A DNA stretch of 64,000 bases from Mya arenaria. Taxonomy: Eukaryota; Mollusca; Bivalvia; Myida; Myidae. Positions 1 through 12,386 of this stretch are shown here, one piece after another. The notes below the pieces were generated by a model. The model was not told the origin of the DNA. It worked only from the letters and a program-made list of their open reading frames with translations, and did not search any database. Positions within the stretch are counted from its first letter, which is position 1, and each line of letters starts with the position of its first letter. The DNA lies in the NCBI RefSeq assembly GCF_026914265.1, contig NC_069122.1, forward strand, positions 28,919,473 to 28,983,472. The letters are read 5' to 3'. Both the position numbers and the translations under genes were made by a program.

Positions 1-139
1 GATATTGAGCAGACAACATTATGGTCGTCGTCGGCACGAACGTTTGCCCTGGAACAATAATATGTCCCATTCTATGAACGTGCGCATATCGGCATAATAA
101 TGAAATGGTTTGTAAAAGGAAAACCCTATTAATAAGGCA

Positions 140-885
140 GTATTCAAAACATTGGTTGAACAGGAAGTCATTGTTTGCTTAGGAAATCAGCGATTAATTA
201 GAAAGTCGTTGGTTGCTTAGGTGACCTTTGGCTGCTAGGGAGATATTACTAATGAAGTCACTGATTGCTATAAATGAAAGTAGTTGTTAAGGTGGTCATT
301 GGTTGCTACGGAATTCAATGGTAAGTAAGTGGTTGTTAAGGAAGTAAGTGGTTGCTTAGGAAGTAATTGGTTCCTTATGTTTTCACTGGTTGCTAAGGAA
401 TTCAACGGTTGCTACGATGTATGGATTTACTAAGAAAGTATATATGTATATTGCTAATGCAATCATAGGCTGTTAAAGGAGTGACTGCTAATGTAGTCCC
501 TAGTTGCTAAAGAAAACAATGGTTTCAATGGTTAAATATTATGTAGTTGTTAAGGAAGCAAGTGGTTAAGGAAGTCATGTTGCTAAGGAAACCATTGGTT
601 ATTAAGGTAGTCAATAATCGCTAGGAGACTCATTGGCAGTGAAGGATGTAAATAGTAGCTCAGGAAGTCAATGGCTGCCAAGGAAATCATTGGCTGCTAT
701 GGAAGTGAGTTATTGCTAAGAAAGTCATTTGTTGCTAAGGATTAAGGTCATTGATTGATAACTTGAAAAGAAAGTCATATATTGTTAAGCAAATCATTGG
801 TTGCTTTGTAAGTAGGTGGTTAAAAAGAAAGTTGTTTGTTGCTAATGAAGTTATTCTTGCTGAGGAAGCCAATAAATGTTATGGA
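140..885. repeat. Degenerate short-unit minisatellite
   Basis: A loose tandem repeat of roughly 16-20 bp with core GGTTGCTAAGGAAGTCATT fills this stretch. Units diverge by substitutions and small length changes, so the array looks old. No open reading frame of note crosses it. Confidence 0.75.
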
Positions 886-899
886 TGCAATTAATAAAT

Positions 900-2230
900 T
901 TCCACTACATGAGACTACGCACCAATTATCAAGGGGCTGGGCCTTGCGGTTTCAGAGAAGAAGATTTTTAAAGGTTTTACTGTACAATAATATATAAAAC
1001 CTGGGATCCTTAGGCCACAGCCAGCCTTGACACAAGGGGCAATATTTGAACAAAATTGGGTAATGAACCACTACATAAGGCTTCATACATACATGTACTA
1101 AATATCATCACTATACTATAAGATTTGTCCATGCGGTTTCAGATCAAATTTAAAGAAAATACTTTTTAAGTATATCACAAACCTCAGACCTCTAAGCTAC
1201 TTTTGACCCGTGGGAAATAATTTGAACACTCGTGGTAAAGGACCACTAATTGAGGTTGCATGCCAAATCTCAAGGGTCTGGATATTGTGGTTACAGAGAA
1301 GATTTCAAAAAAAATTACTTTATTTGTATACCCCTAGTGTCCGGTCACTCTTGACCCCCAGGAAATAAGTTGAACACTCTTGGTAAAGGACCACTAAAAG
1401 TATATAAACTCAGGGCCTAAGTGATTCAACTCATTTATTTATCACCAAATGAAAGAAAAATTGCAAATTGCCATGGAATTCTTTCAAACCTTTTCTTCAA
1501 AACAATATTTATTTTCCTCATCATCTCAAAATGAATTATTAATATCCGAAACAAGTGGCTTAACAGACCTGATTACTAAAAACATTTGACAATTGTATAA
1601 CTTTCCTCAGGAGTGTTTTAAAAAAAATCTGAGACAAGGTGGACGAGTTCATAGCCTGTTCATCTGTTTTGTGAAATTCACTGAAGAATAATAGTATACT
1701 CACACCTATGTTAATCTTACACAGAATATAGTGTCTTTTTAAAATTGTTCCAGAACCCAAGTTGGTGAATTATGACAGAAATGTCTCCTTTCACAAAGGG
1801 GCCCCATATTTCAATTTTAGTAACAGTAATCTTGACCCCACAAAATTAAAAATCATTCACAAGCTACTTCTTAACATGAGTTACCTACACACCAAGTTTT
1901 ATTATTATCCATTTATGCTAATGAAAGTTATTGAGGAGAAATCAATATTATTATTCTTTTAGTAACAGCAGCTTTAACCTTGACCCTACTAACCCCGAAA
2001 GCAATCCAACCACATGCCCTCACACTAGCTACCTAAACACAAAGTATCGTCACTGTATATCAAAGCTAACTTATGTTTTTGAATGGAGACCACATGTTTG
2101 GGGAGCTAAATATATGTCCTTATAGTATATAAAAACTTTTCCCTCAATGCACACTATTGAATATTTTGACTAATGCTAACTTTAGCCTTTATTACCACAG
2201 TGACTTGAGGATAGATGAGCGATTCAGACC
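900..2230. repeat. Diverged tandem repeats of about 150-200 bp
   Basis: Blocks recur with the order GCGGTTTCAGA, an A/T run, a GACC or TTGACAC stretch, then GGTAAAGGACCACTA. They start near 935, 1132 and 1285. A second family with AGTAACAG and CTTGACCC recurs near 1818 and 1962. The style matches dispersed molluscan repeats with ~150-bp core units. Short open frames here are repeat-derived. Confidence 0.45.
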
Positions 2231-2668
2231 CTAATGGGATTCTTTCAATAAGCCTCAATTGTGTGATACACAAATCATCACTGGAAATGCAAAACCCTAG
2301 ACAAGACAATAGGGTTTAAGGTAAAGTTATGGAAGGGTGCTGCACCTGGTATATTTTTGGAAGCATCCTTCTTACCCTAATTGAGACCATGCCATGGGCA
2401 CGCTACATAGCCTACATAGAATTAAATACTAGCCTACATTGAATTAAGTACTTAAAACTGTCAAATATTTAAAAAGAAAATGTTGAAAATTACAATATGA
2501 TAATAAATACATGCACACTTTGCATAATTGGCAATTGAAATCAATTTAACACAATCCTGAACATTTTTTGTCAAATTAATTAATTCCTAGTTCTTGACAG
2601 CCAGAGAAATTATGCCCTTTTCAGATTGTGCACCCTGTCACTCATGTGAATCACCCTGTTTTTTTTAA

Positions 2669-2995
2669 AGGGACTGTACACCAGATTGGCACCAATCTGT
2701 AACGAATCTCAGGACAATTATATAATAAAATGTTTTACTCTTTGATATCATAATTGTAAAAAAAAAATGTAAAAAAAATTGAGTCAGAGACCGGGTTCGA
2801 ACCGGTGTCGCCCAAATTGTGGTCCAGTGTTGTAATCTTTTTTAATGGTAAAATACAAAAAAAAACTGCGAAAAATATATTAATTGTAAACTATGTGGTA
2901 CTTCAATTAGTAAGTTTCAATGCATTGTACATTTATGTCAGTTTTCGACAATTTTCTCTTTTTTTCGCTATTTCATCATACAGAGTACAGCCCCT
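2669..2995. mobile_element. Short inverted-repeat element (MITE) flanked by TTAA
   Basis: The ends read AGGGACTGTAC and GTACAGCCCCT, an inverted pair with one mismatch, and TTAA flanks both sides (2665-2668 and 2996-2999). TTAA duplication is typical of piggyBac-type transposition, but a TA-duplicating family is also possible because the TTTAAA context fits both. Inside lies GGGTTCGAACC (about 2794), which resembles a tRNA B box. It has no coding capacity. Confidence 0.6.
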
Positions 2996-3867
2996 TTAAA
3001 ATGTAGCTAAAATCATAAAACCATTCAATTTGATCACGTCCCAAATCAACTGAAACTGTAATATGTGTGCCTTATTACATATAATATATAAAAATTTCAA
3101 TAAATGTTCACTGAAGCCTTGGCCTGAATATTATTTTAAAAAAAAACGTACTTTAACAAAAAAAAAACATATTTCAACAAAGAAACATATCTTAACAAGG
3201 CATAAAATGTATTAAAACATGAAGGGTATAGGCATGGGCAATTTACTTCAGAGCTAATGTAAGTGTTTGACACTTAGACTTTTAGAAAAGGAGTCAACTC
3301 CTTCATTCTAAAATGAAGGAAACTGGCATAAATTTAGAGAGTCCAGAATAAAAATAAGTCTTTTTCAGGTAATTAGCCTATTCATGGTATTCATATATCT
3401 GTTTCTGTAGGGCTATAATGTTTATTACACTTACTAGTTTGACATTTGCAAGGTTGTTTACCTCTTAAAATCACAAGGAATATTTTCAAAACACAGTGTG
3501 ACACTATTAGTAAAGCCTAAAGGCTGTATCATCTTTAATTTGACTGCTTTAAGTATATTTTTAACATACAATGTTCTTGTCAGTGAATTTCTTTGTTAAG
3601 AAATACATGTTTCCATACACTTACACTTCAGAACTTAAACAGATTTGACTTCAATAGAATAAATTAAATTTAAATTTAAATTTATTTATTTTAAAATTGA
3701 TTGCTTTAACATAACTATTCGTGTGTTCAACACTGTTGCTAAAGAAAGCATAGTATATTAATATAATCAACCATAAAGACGAGGTTTAAAAAATGTATGG
3801 CACAGTGACTGAATTTAAAAATAGCCCGTTGACTGGTTTCATTCACTTTATAACAATATCATGAGTT

Positions 3868-5957
3868 ATTAACAAGAGGGCAATTATGGCCCTAAAACGC
3901 TCACCTCAACAAAGGGCCACAACTCTGTGATAAAGCATTAATAAAAATGTTGCAATTTAATCATATCTTTACTGATGACGATGCCTTGTTTAATATTTGT
4001 ATTGGGTCATGCAATGAAGCTACCTGTAAAGTTTCATTGAATTTGGCCGGGTAGTTTCTGAGATTTTTTTTAAAGCAAAACAATAAGTTGGTTGTTTTGT
4101 TCTTGTTGTTGTTGATAAATCTCAATGCCTTGTTGTATTTTTGTAGAGGGTCATGCAATGAAGCTTCCTGTCAAGTTTCAGTGAATTTGGCCTGGTAGTT
4201 TCAGAGGAGATGTTTTTTAAAGAAAAACAGGAAGTTGGCCAGATTGTTGTTGTTGTTGATCAATTGCGACCCCTTGTTGAATTTTTGTAGAGAGTCACCC
4301 AAGGAAGCTTCCTGTAAAGTTTCATTAAATTTGGAGAGGTAGTTTCAGAGGAGATGGGTTTTTTTAAAGCAAAACAGGAAGTCAGCCATTTTGTTTTGTT
4401 GCTGTTGTTGTTGATCAATCGTGACAACTTGTTGTATTTAAGTAGAGAGTCACCCAAGGAAGCTTCCTGTAAAGTTTCAATGTATTTGGACTGGTCGTTT
4501 CAGAGATGTTTTTTAAAGCAAAACAGGAAGTCAGCCATTTGTTGTTGTTGTTGTTAATCAATCGTCACCCCTTGTTGTATTTTTGTAGAGGGTCACACAA
4601 GGAAGCTTCCTGTAAAGTTTAATTGAATTTGGACAGGTAGTATTGGAGAATATGATTTTTAAAACCAAAACAGGAAGTTGGCCAGTTTGTTGATGTTGTT
4701 GTTGATCAATCGTGACCCCTTGTTGTATTTTTGTAGAAAGTCACCTAAGGAAACTTACCGTAAAGTTTCATTGTATTTGGATGTGTAGTTTCAGAGGAGA
4801 TGCTTTTTTTTAGCAAAACAGGAAGTCGGCCATTTTGTTGTTTTTGCTTTTTTTTTTTGGTGTTCAATCGTGACCCCTTGTTTTTTTTTGTAGAGATCAC
4901 CAAAGGAAGCTTCCTGTAAAGTTTCATTGTATTTGGACGTGTAGTTTCAGAGGAGATGCTTTTTAAATCAAAACAGGAAGTCAGCCATTTTGTTGTTGTT
5001 GTTGTTGTTGTTGTTGATCAATCGTGACCCCTTGTTGTTTTTTTGTAGAGATCACCAAAGGAAGCTTCCTGTAAAGTTTCATTGTATTTGGACGTGTAGT
5101 TTCAGAGGAGATGCTTTTTAAATCAAAACAGGAAGTCAGCCATTTTGTTGTTGTTGTTGTTGATCAATCGTGACCCCTTGTTGTATTTTTCTAGAGATCA
5201 CCCAAGGAAGCTTCCTGTAAAGTTTCATTGAATTTGGACTGGTAGTTTCAGAGGAGATGCTTTTTAAATCAAAATAGGAAGTCAGCCATTTTGTTGTTGT
5301 TGTTGATGTTGTTTATCAATCATGACCCCTTGTTGCATTTTTGTACAGATCAATCAAGGAAGCTTCCTGTAAAGTTTCATTGAATTTGGATTGGTAGTTT
5401 CAGATGAGATGCTTTTTAAATCAAAACAGGAAGTCGGCCATTTTGTTGTTGTAATTGTTGTTGTTGTTGTTGAGCAATCGTGACCCCTTATTATATTTTT
5501 GTAGAGGGTCACCCAAGGAAGCTTCCTGAAAAGTTTCATTGAATTTGGAGTGGTAGTTTAAGAGGAGATGTTTTTTTAAAGCAAAACAGGAAGTCAGCCA
5601 TTTTGTTGTTGTTGCTGTTGTTGTTGTTGTTGATCAATCGTGTATTTTTGTAGAGGGTCAACAAGGAAGCTTCCTGTAAAATTTCATTGAATTTAGACTG
5701 GCAGTTTCAGAGGAGATGTTTTTTAAAGCAAAACAAGAAGTCGGCCATTTTGTTGTTGTTGTTGATCAATCGTAACCCCCTGTTGTGTTTTTGCAGAGAG
5801 TCACCCAAGGAAGCTTCCTGTAGAGTTTCATTGAATTTGGCCAGGTAGTTTCAGAGGAGATGGGTTTTTTAACAATTGTTGACGGACGGACTGACTGACG
5901 GACAAAGACCAATAACAATAGCTGACCTTGAGCACTTCGTGCTCTGGTGAGCTAAAA
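3868..5957. mobile_element. Pearl-like element with ~13 core repeats of about 150 bp
   Basis: The left end has GAGGGCAATTATGGCCC followed by CGCTCACCT. The right end has a hairpin GAGCACTTCGTGCTC and then GGTGAGCTAAAAA, so GCTCACC and GGTGAGC are subterminal inverted repeats. Between them are about 13 direct repeats of 143-160 bp, each with a GGAAGCTTCCTGTAAAG core and a (GTT)n run. Tandem core repeats, subterminal inverted repeats and a 3' hairpin are the plan of oyster Pearl elements, which are assigned to Helentron-associated non-autonomous elements. The family assignment is inference. The short frames inside are repeat shadows. Confidence 0.65.
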
Positions 5958-6300
5958 ATTCAATTCAATTCATTTTATTCAAGTAAATAAAGGCCACCGG
6001 CCCAAAATACACAAAATGTACAAAAAACAACAACATAGTATAGTAGTTGCAACATACGATTTACACATTTATCATTTCTAACAGATGGTATACATAGATT
6101 GTTTACTTCAATATTGTATTATCATTTTCAGTAGACATTAAAGAGTAGAAATCATTTAAACTATTACCAGATGAATACCAGTTAAAAAAATATTGTCTAC
6201 GAATAATATCGAATTTAGGACATTGAAAGAATGCATGACTTTCACAATCAATAACTGTCAAATGTTGATTCAGAGAATAAATGTATATACAAAGTCTCTC
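5958..6300 (-). mobile_element. 5'-truncated LINE 3' end
   Basis: On the minus strand a frame reads CESHAFFQCPKFDIIRRQYF, the CxxxH..C style C-terminal segment found in many LINE reverse transcriptases. It ends in an A/T-rich 3' UTR and a short TTGAA repeat tail (plus strand ATTCAATTCAATTC). The reverse transcriptase domain is absent, as expected for 5' truncation. It abuts the Pearl-like element on its left. Confidence 0.6.
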
Positions 6301-8629
6301 ATCTTGCGCACCAGTCTGTGATGTTATTTACTCTTTAAAGCGTCTGAATGATAATGTTTCAATGAGTTGTAAAATTAAATATACACTTACGTCATTTCGG
6401 ATACTTTTACTCTTCATGTAAGATTCGTGCACATAGGATTTTTAAATTTAAGGCTTCTGGTAAAATCCAAGCCAAATTTTAGGAGTCTCTGAACACTGAA
6501 TAAGCATCACAACTCTTTATCTTTACAAGGTTGATTTTAATATATTTATCAAACCCATCTTGTCTCCATAAGAGAAATTATTTATCATGGCACTTGTGCT
6601 TTCCACATACTTTGTACACACGAATAATGACATAAACTTTTAAACTGATATTTGCCAGGCAAACTGATATTATTCAGAAAATGGGTGTACCATGGTGTCT
6701 TAACATTTTGTTTCATATATATTCTAAATCTTATATTTTTTTCTTCTTCTTTTTCCAAAATATAAGGGAAGCGCACTGATATTATAAAAGAATATTCAGT
6801 CGAAAAAACATCCCCAGACACCATGCCCCCTTAAACCCCTCTATTAAACCAGGACTGCACATCAATTTTGATCATATAAAATACCATACTTTGGTGTATG
6901 GGAATGCATTCTAGTCATAACTTTAGTGTAGAGGAATATAAAAATAACATTACACCTTGTGTTGGGAATCAGTTCTAGTTTGACTAACGATAATCAGTTC
7001 TATAGAATTAAACAATTATCGATAGAACAATAGGTTTTTGACAAGACCTTAAATGTAGTTCTATTTTTGTGCAATTAATCATTATCCATTACTAAGCTTA
7101 TGTAGTCCAAATAATTGTACGTTACCGGTTTTTTTTTACGATTTTTGATACGGCAAATCCTTCACATACAAATTGTTTAGAATCAAAAGTGGGTAGTTAT
7201 TCTGATTGGGATTCTGGGTTAAAGCATTTAGCATCTAAAAAATATCATAAAAACAAGAAATATTACCAGATTACGTTATTTTATATCAGTTCCATACATA
7301 AAACTGTCATATCCTAAAAATATTTATGAGTTTGACATGTTTTTTTTCATTTCTTGTTGTCAAAACCTATCGATATATACATGAAGGGCACCTGCAAGGC
7401 TTCAGGGCACAGTTTTAAAGCAATCAGAACATTTCAGCCATGGCCGAGTTGTTACGTTTGTGTTTACGAGGTCTATCTCGAAGCCTGTCGGAGGTGGCCG
7501 AGTAATTATGATTGGGTCAAGTTGTTCTGCTTGGCATGATTGTTGTCTGTGTCAGTCAACTTTCGTTTTATAGGAAAGGTAAATAATGTGTTTAAATGCA
7601 TTAAATGCTTGTTTTGTGCAAAATAACTTCTCACTTACATGGTAAAATATGAATATAAACCTTAAAACCATAAATAACTTAGCTTAATACAATTTCAATA
7701 TTTTTCAAAACACCCCGTTTTTTGCACAAACCTGTTTAGATGTTGGGGATTAGAAGAATCTCGTATAACACGTCTATTATTTTAGACTATATGCTTATGG
7801 TATGTGCATTTTTGCAGTTATTTAGTGTTGATGTTGCTTTCGACAATATTGTTAACAATAACAACTAAACACTTTCAAATGTGTAAATGAGCTCAGACAA
7901 GAAAATTGGCAGACATTGACCGAACGCAAATAACGAGAGGAAAGATGAAAAACAACTGGCCAGTTGAATGGATGATCAATTATGACCAAAATCAATCAGT
8001 TGTCACCAATCAGATTTTGATTATTTCTATCATTAGAACATCACTAACATCACTAATTACGCCTTTTCCAATAGTATCATGATTAACCTTTAAATCCCTA
8101 AACTGCTCATTCTCCAGCAACTGTGTTCCCCTCCATTGTCCATTACTACTACTAGAAAAAAGAAATCTGAGTATCTTTTTTTTCTTTATATATTTTTGAG
8201 TATAGCAATGGTTGATCCTATAAACATTTTCTAAAATTAAACAGCATAAGAAACCAAACATGTATTCGGCTTTCAGCTCAATGTCTTGTGAAAATGTAAC
8301 TAGGGTAGGGAAGAAGTATCCGAATGTCCAATCCGAAACCTAGTCTAATTTAGCGAAAAATGATAAAACTAATTGTTAAATTATTTAGTTATAAAAATGT
8401 ATATCAGTTACTTAAATATGATGTTTTTCTTTAATTACTCACCTCTGTAGTAAGACCCATTTCAAGCAAAGGGTTTAAAACTTAATATTTCACAACAGAA
8501 AATCCTGTCATTTTGTTGGACGCAGGCAACATTTTTGTAGCAGGCAACTTTTCTGCATGTTGTGCTAGACTTGCTCCCCTTAGACCGTAGTATTGCATCT
8601 GGGACCAATAATGCTACTCCCAGACTGCA
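6301..8629. other. No gene recognised
   Basis: About 2.3 kb without a recognisable gene. A minus-strand frame at 8010-8261 and a plus-strand frame at 7354-7539 are open, but neither shows a family motif or a convincing start. Near 6960-7060 there are short inverted repeats (CGATAAT with ATTATCG). Nothing else stands out. Confidence 0.5.
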
Positions 8630-9339
8630 TATATACTTACATAGTCAAGAAACTGTGCGTGTCAGACATACTACGTCTTTTTTAGAAATCAAGATAAAAA
8701 TCTTAAACCTATTGTTTTTCTCTGAAAACTGACACATGTTATGAGTGAGTATCCATAACAGTGTAAACTTTACATTTTAGACGTGTATTTCTTCCATATA
8801 TATATTGTTGGTAGGTCTTAGGATCTGGGATACATACATTAAGGTTTAAGGGTTTAATATATTTTTAGGTCAATACGCGTTCAGAAACTAACGGTGACGT
8901 CTTTTAGTCGTCTGATTACCGTACTGCCACCCCCCCCCCTCCTTGTCTGGGATTTGGAATGTACCTGCATGTAATGTACGTGTAGGTCAGTCGCATGGTC
9001 CACGTGCAACATAGGTTTGTAGCTGATTGGTGGGTGTGTGAATAAATAACTAAAATTGTTCATAAAAATTAAATGTATCCCTCCAGCTGTACCATTTATA
9101 ATTAAACAATAATCCTCTACATAGTGTTGCAGCCGTACAAAACATCGCCAACTGCAGTATATAGAAGGAGCAACAACAACGACTAAAAATCATAGTTGTT
9201 TTGTACGACTATATAAGATTTGTTAATGTATAAGTTATAGAAAGACGGGTTATTTCAGATTTTTTTCGTTGGAAAATACAAATGCGGTGTAATTGTTTTC
9301 CCGATTATGAAAGGATAAAAAGCCAATTACGATTATTTG

Positions 9340-9889
9340 TTTTGTTACGCGACAGCCAAAATATGTACAAGTGTCAATAGTATGTTTCGAATTCGATCAG
9401 TTCTTTACATCTCAAAGTAACACGATTAGATATGTCATATTTAAGAAAACTTAGATCTCTTAAACTTTGTCAGATTTTTATCAAATCTGGTTAGTTTTGT
9501 TCGAACATCCTGATAAAATTCATAAACACACAGATGAAATCTATTTAAAAGTAGCCCGCTTGGATGAATTTCGACAATAGTTTACATGTACATTGACATG
9601 CACTTTGAGAGGCGATTGGCCAATTAAAAGTCTCAAACTCTTCCGAAATTTTAAGATCATTATCACCACACATATAAAGCATATTGAGTAAACCAACTTT
9701 GTCTGTTGATTGCACTTAAGCCTCGTGAGGAAATAATTAAAAGACAGGGATACTGTTCTACTCGATAATTAAGAAATTAGTTAAAATTATTTTCCAGGAT
9801 AGTATATAACTGATTTCAAAAATAGTGAAAATCAAATATTGTTAAAGCATCAACATCAAAGGTTTCCTACTACAACTTTTGTCATCAAT
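9340..9889 (+). promoter_or_regulatory. Promoter region of cdc25 copy A
   Basis: A distal block starting at TATGTACAAGTGTCAATAG (about 9362) is nearly identical in copies A-C. Next come a palindromic CCAAT box ATTGGCCAAT at 9615-9624 and a TATA box TATATAA at 9803-9809, 81 bp before the ATG. Conservation through seven copies supports a core promoter. CCAAT boxes (NF-Y sites) are a known feature of vertebrate CDC25 promoters; the same role here is inference. Confidence 0.6.
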
Positions 9890-12386
9890 ATGCCGCTAAG
9901 GTAGGATTCTTTTAAATATTTTAGATTTTTTTATTTAACATTAGTAATGTTTATAAAACTGATTAAACGTGCTGTTCTATTCTTTAACCAGGAAAACTGT
10001 AAATTATGAATACTGGATAGTGAAAGTTGTTATGTATCAAGATCTCAATTATAACGATTCGCTGTTGTTGTTGTTGTTGTTGTTGTTTTGTAAATTGAAG
10101 CAATATAATTTTCTAAAATAGTAAAAATATCAAACCAATTAGCAAATTAATAAAAGAAGTTTTAAACTAAAATATTTAAAAGCAAAGCATGCTCCATTTT
10201 GTACTTGTATTTTACTTTATGTGATTTATTTATCTTTATTCTATATGTTTTACTACAAATAACGTTGGAGTATTTTTTAATAAAAATGTAAATTAGACAA
10301 TGGCTTGATTCATAGCTTAATCGGCTGGGCATTGAAACTATTTTCATCATTTTAAAATGAGCAAAATATATACCAGGAATGTTAAATTTGTATTTTGATA
10401 TATACATATAGATATATTTTTAACAAAAACGAGACGAGTTACGTCAATGTGTAAAAGGTGGATGTCAATTTTATACTTTTTTCGATGGCATGCATTTTTA
10501 CAAGGATTAACACCAAGTTTGATCTAGATCAATTAGATCATTGATGCATATAACTACGTTTGTAATTTAATTACGAAATTTCGTAATCAGTTCCTCATCT
10601 TTAAAACAATTCAGATTGAGATTGTTCGATGACGTCATATCCGGATTCGGTGACGACTGCGGGGTTTCCCCTGCTGAACTCGAGGCCATGTTGACGCCTA
10701 GAGGAAAGGGGAACAGAATCTGCATGAAAGACGATCATGGACTGAACACGCCTTTGTCGGTAGGTGAATACGGTACTTTATACATGTCACTTTTATACTT
10801 TTTTTAATAATATTTTAAATTTGAGGCCATCGGAAGACGCAGGTGTATCCAATATAATATAACTTATTTAAGTTTTATTTTTTTATTTGTAAAACAAAAA
10901 AAGTCAACAGCATTTTCCAAAAAAAAAAACAATTCATTAGAATACATAAATTTAAGGTATTTTAAGACAGAGCTGACAGTCTTTTACACAGAACTGACTC
11001 CGATTTGCCTTTGTAGATTGAAATTCCCGCAAAACCGTTGATGCGACGACGCGCTGCGTTTGACGTCAGACGCAGCATCTTTTCCGAAAAGCGCATTGCT
11101 GACGTAGACCTAACAGAGGATTCACCGATACAAACATTCAAAAAGGCCAAAGATGTTTCGGGCATAACTCCCGAATCCAACGAACGTTTAACAAACGGGA
11201 TCATCAGCGCGGTCGAAACGCTTGAAATCGGAAATGACATGATCGCTGACGGGTCAAGTAAATACTCACTTCCGACAATGCCCGGAAAGCACAAAGACCT
11301 TACGTCCATCTCACCGGAAGTGATGGCTGATGTTATTCGTGGATGCTTCAATGACGTCATTGGTGACGTCACCATTGTGGATTGCCGGTACCCGTACGAG
11401 TTCGACGGCGGGCACATCAGAGGGGCTGTAAACATGTACACGAAAGATGAGGTCAACAGCTTGCTTCAGAAACCAGTAGCTGACGATAAGCGTCACGTGC
11501 TGATCTTCCACTGTGAATTCTCATCCGAAAGGGGGCCTAAAATGTAAGTTGTCGGTCTAACGTCATGCCAGTTAACTTGACACAACGTAAAATGGTTCTT
11601 CCTCATATATGGAATATTGTTTAAGTATATTATATATTTTGATAAGATAGGAAATTATTTAACAAAATCTCCACTGTAAATACTATTCTGGTGCTGGGCC
11701 AATATTGGTTGATTTAAACTCTTATCTAAGATTTTTACATCGGCATTGATAAAGACATTCGCGTATTATTAAAAAGAGTATAATTATTTGTACATCCACA
11801 GGTACCGGTTTCTTCGCGCGCAAGACAGGATGATGAATAGCAACATGTATCCGAGCCTTAACTTCCCGGAAGTGTACCTACTCCATGGCGGATACAAGGC
11901 CTTTTTCAACAATTATCAGGTATGTTGTAAAATAGTCGTAAGCACATTTTTGTGATCATTGGGTGTTGCTTTTTATATAAATATAAGTACATAAATGACA
12001 ACAAAATCTCTGTTAATATTTATATAATACCTTAAAATAAAGATTAAAAATAGAACAATAGGGAAACAAACAAAAGTGTGTAATATGCGTATAAACATGG
12101 TATGCGTTGGTTTTGACAAGGACTCTATTGTGTAATAGTCGTAGAGATTACATCGATATACATTAAGTTATACACGGTTACGCATACATTAAGTGTACAC
12201 ATATTATATTTCTTTTTCTTCCAGGACCTGTGTGATCCAATCAGCTACAAACCCATGTTACATGAGAACCACGCAGCCGACCTACGTCACTTCCGGGTGA
12301 AGTCTAAATCCTGGACAGGAGATGACGGCAATCAGAAAACAAGTAGACGCCACCGCAGTCGTCTAGGTCGCCATCTTAGTTTTTGA
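9890..12386 (+). CDS. cdc25: Cdc25-type dual-specificity phosphatase, copy A
   Basis: Spliced CDS: 9890-9900, 10615-10759, 11017-11543, 11802-11919, 12225-12386 (963 nt, 320 aa). All introns are GT-AG and their phases match the other copies. Cdc25 removes inhibitory phosphates from Thr/Tyr of cyclin-dependent kinases. Residues ~1-110 are a short N-terminal region with possible CDK sites (LTPR, SPIQ) and a basic [14 protein letters not shown] stretch. The catalytic domain has [11 protein letters not shown], the VDCRYPYEF motif with the second (backdoor) cysteine, GGHIRGAVN, and the CX5R loop [12 protein letters not shown] (Cys218, Arg224). The C-terminal part has GGYKAFF, a YKPMLHE segment and [10 protein letters not shown]. 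Vertebrate and fly Cdc25 are about 450-550 residues, so the regulatory N-terminus is much reduced. The start is the ATG of an 11-nt coding exon conserved in all copies. The copy looks intact. Confidence 0.88.

Noticed and set aside
4354-4557. Several 60-67 aa frames on both strands between 3961 and 5539
   Set aside because: They are shadows of the Pearl-like core repeats with poly-GTT runs.
7354-7539. Small plus-strand frame and an overlapping ATG with good context (GCCATGGCC, MAELLRLCLRGLSRSLSEVAE-like)
   Set aside because: Very short, no homology recognised and no clear splice partner.
8010-8261. Minus-strand frame of 83 aa with a possible exon (NGQWRGTQLLENEQFRDLKV)
   Set aside because: The composition looks protein-like in part, but there is no recognisable domain, no partner exon and no convincing start. 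Left unannotated.
10962-11456. Minus-strand frame of 164 aa opposite exon 3, repeated at each copy
   Set aside because: It mirrors the conserved cdc25 exon; recurrence follows from conservation of the sense strand, and it shows no family motif of its own.
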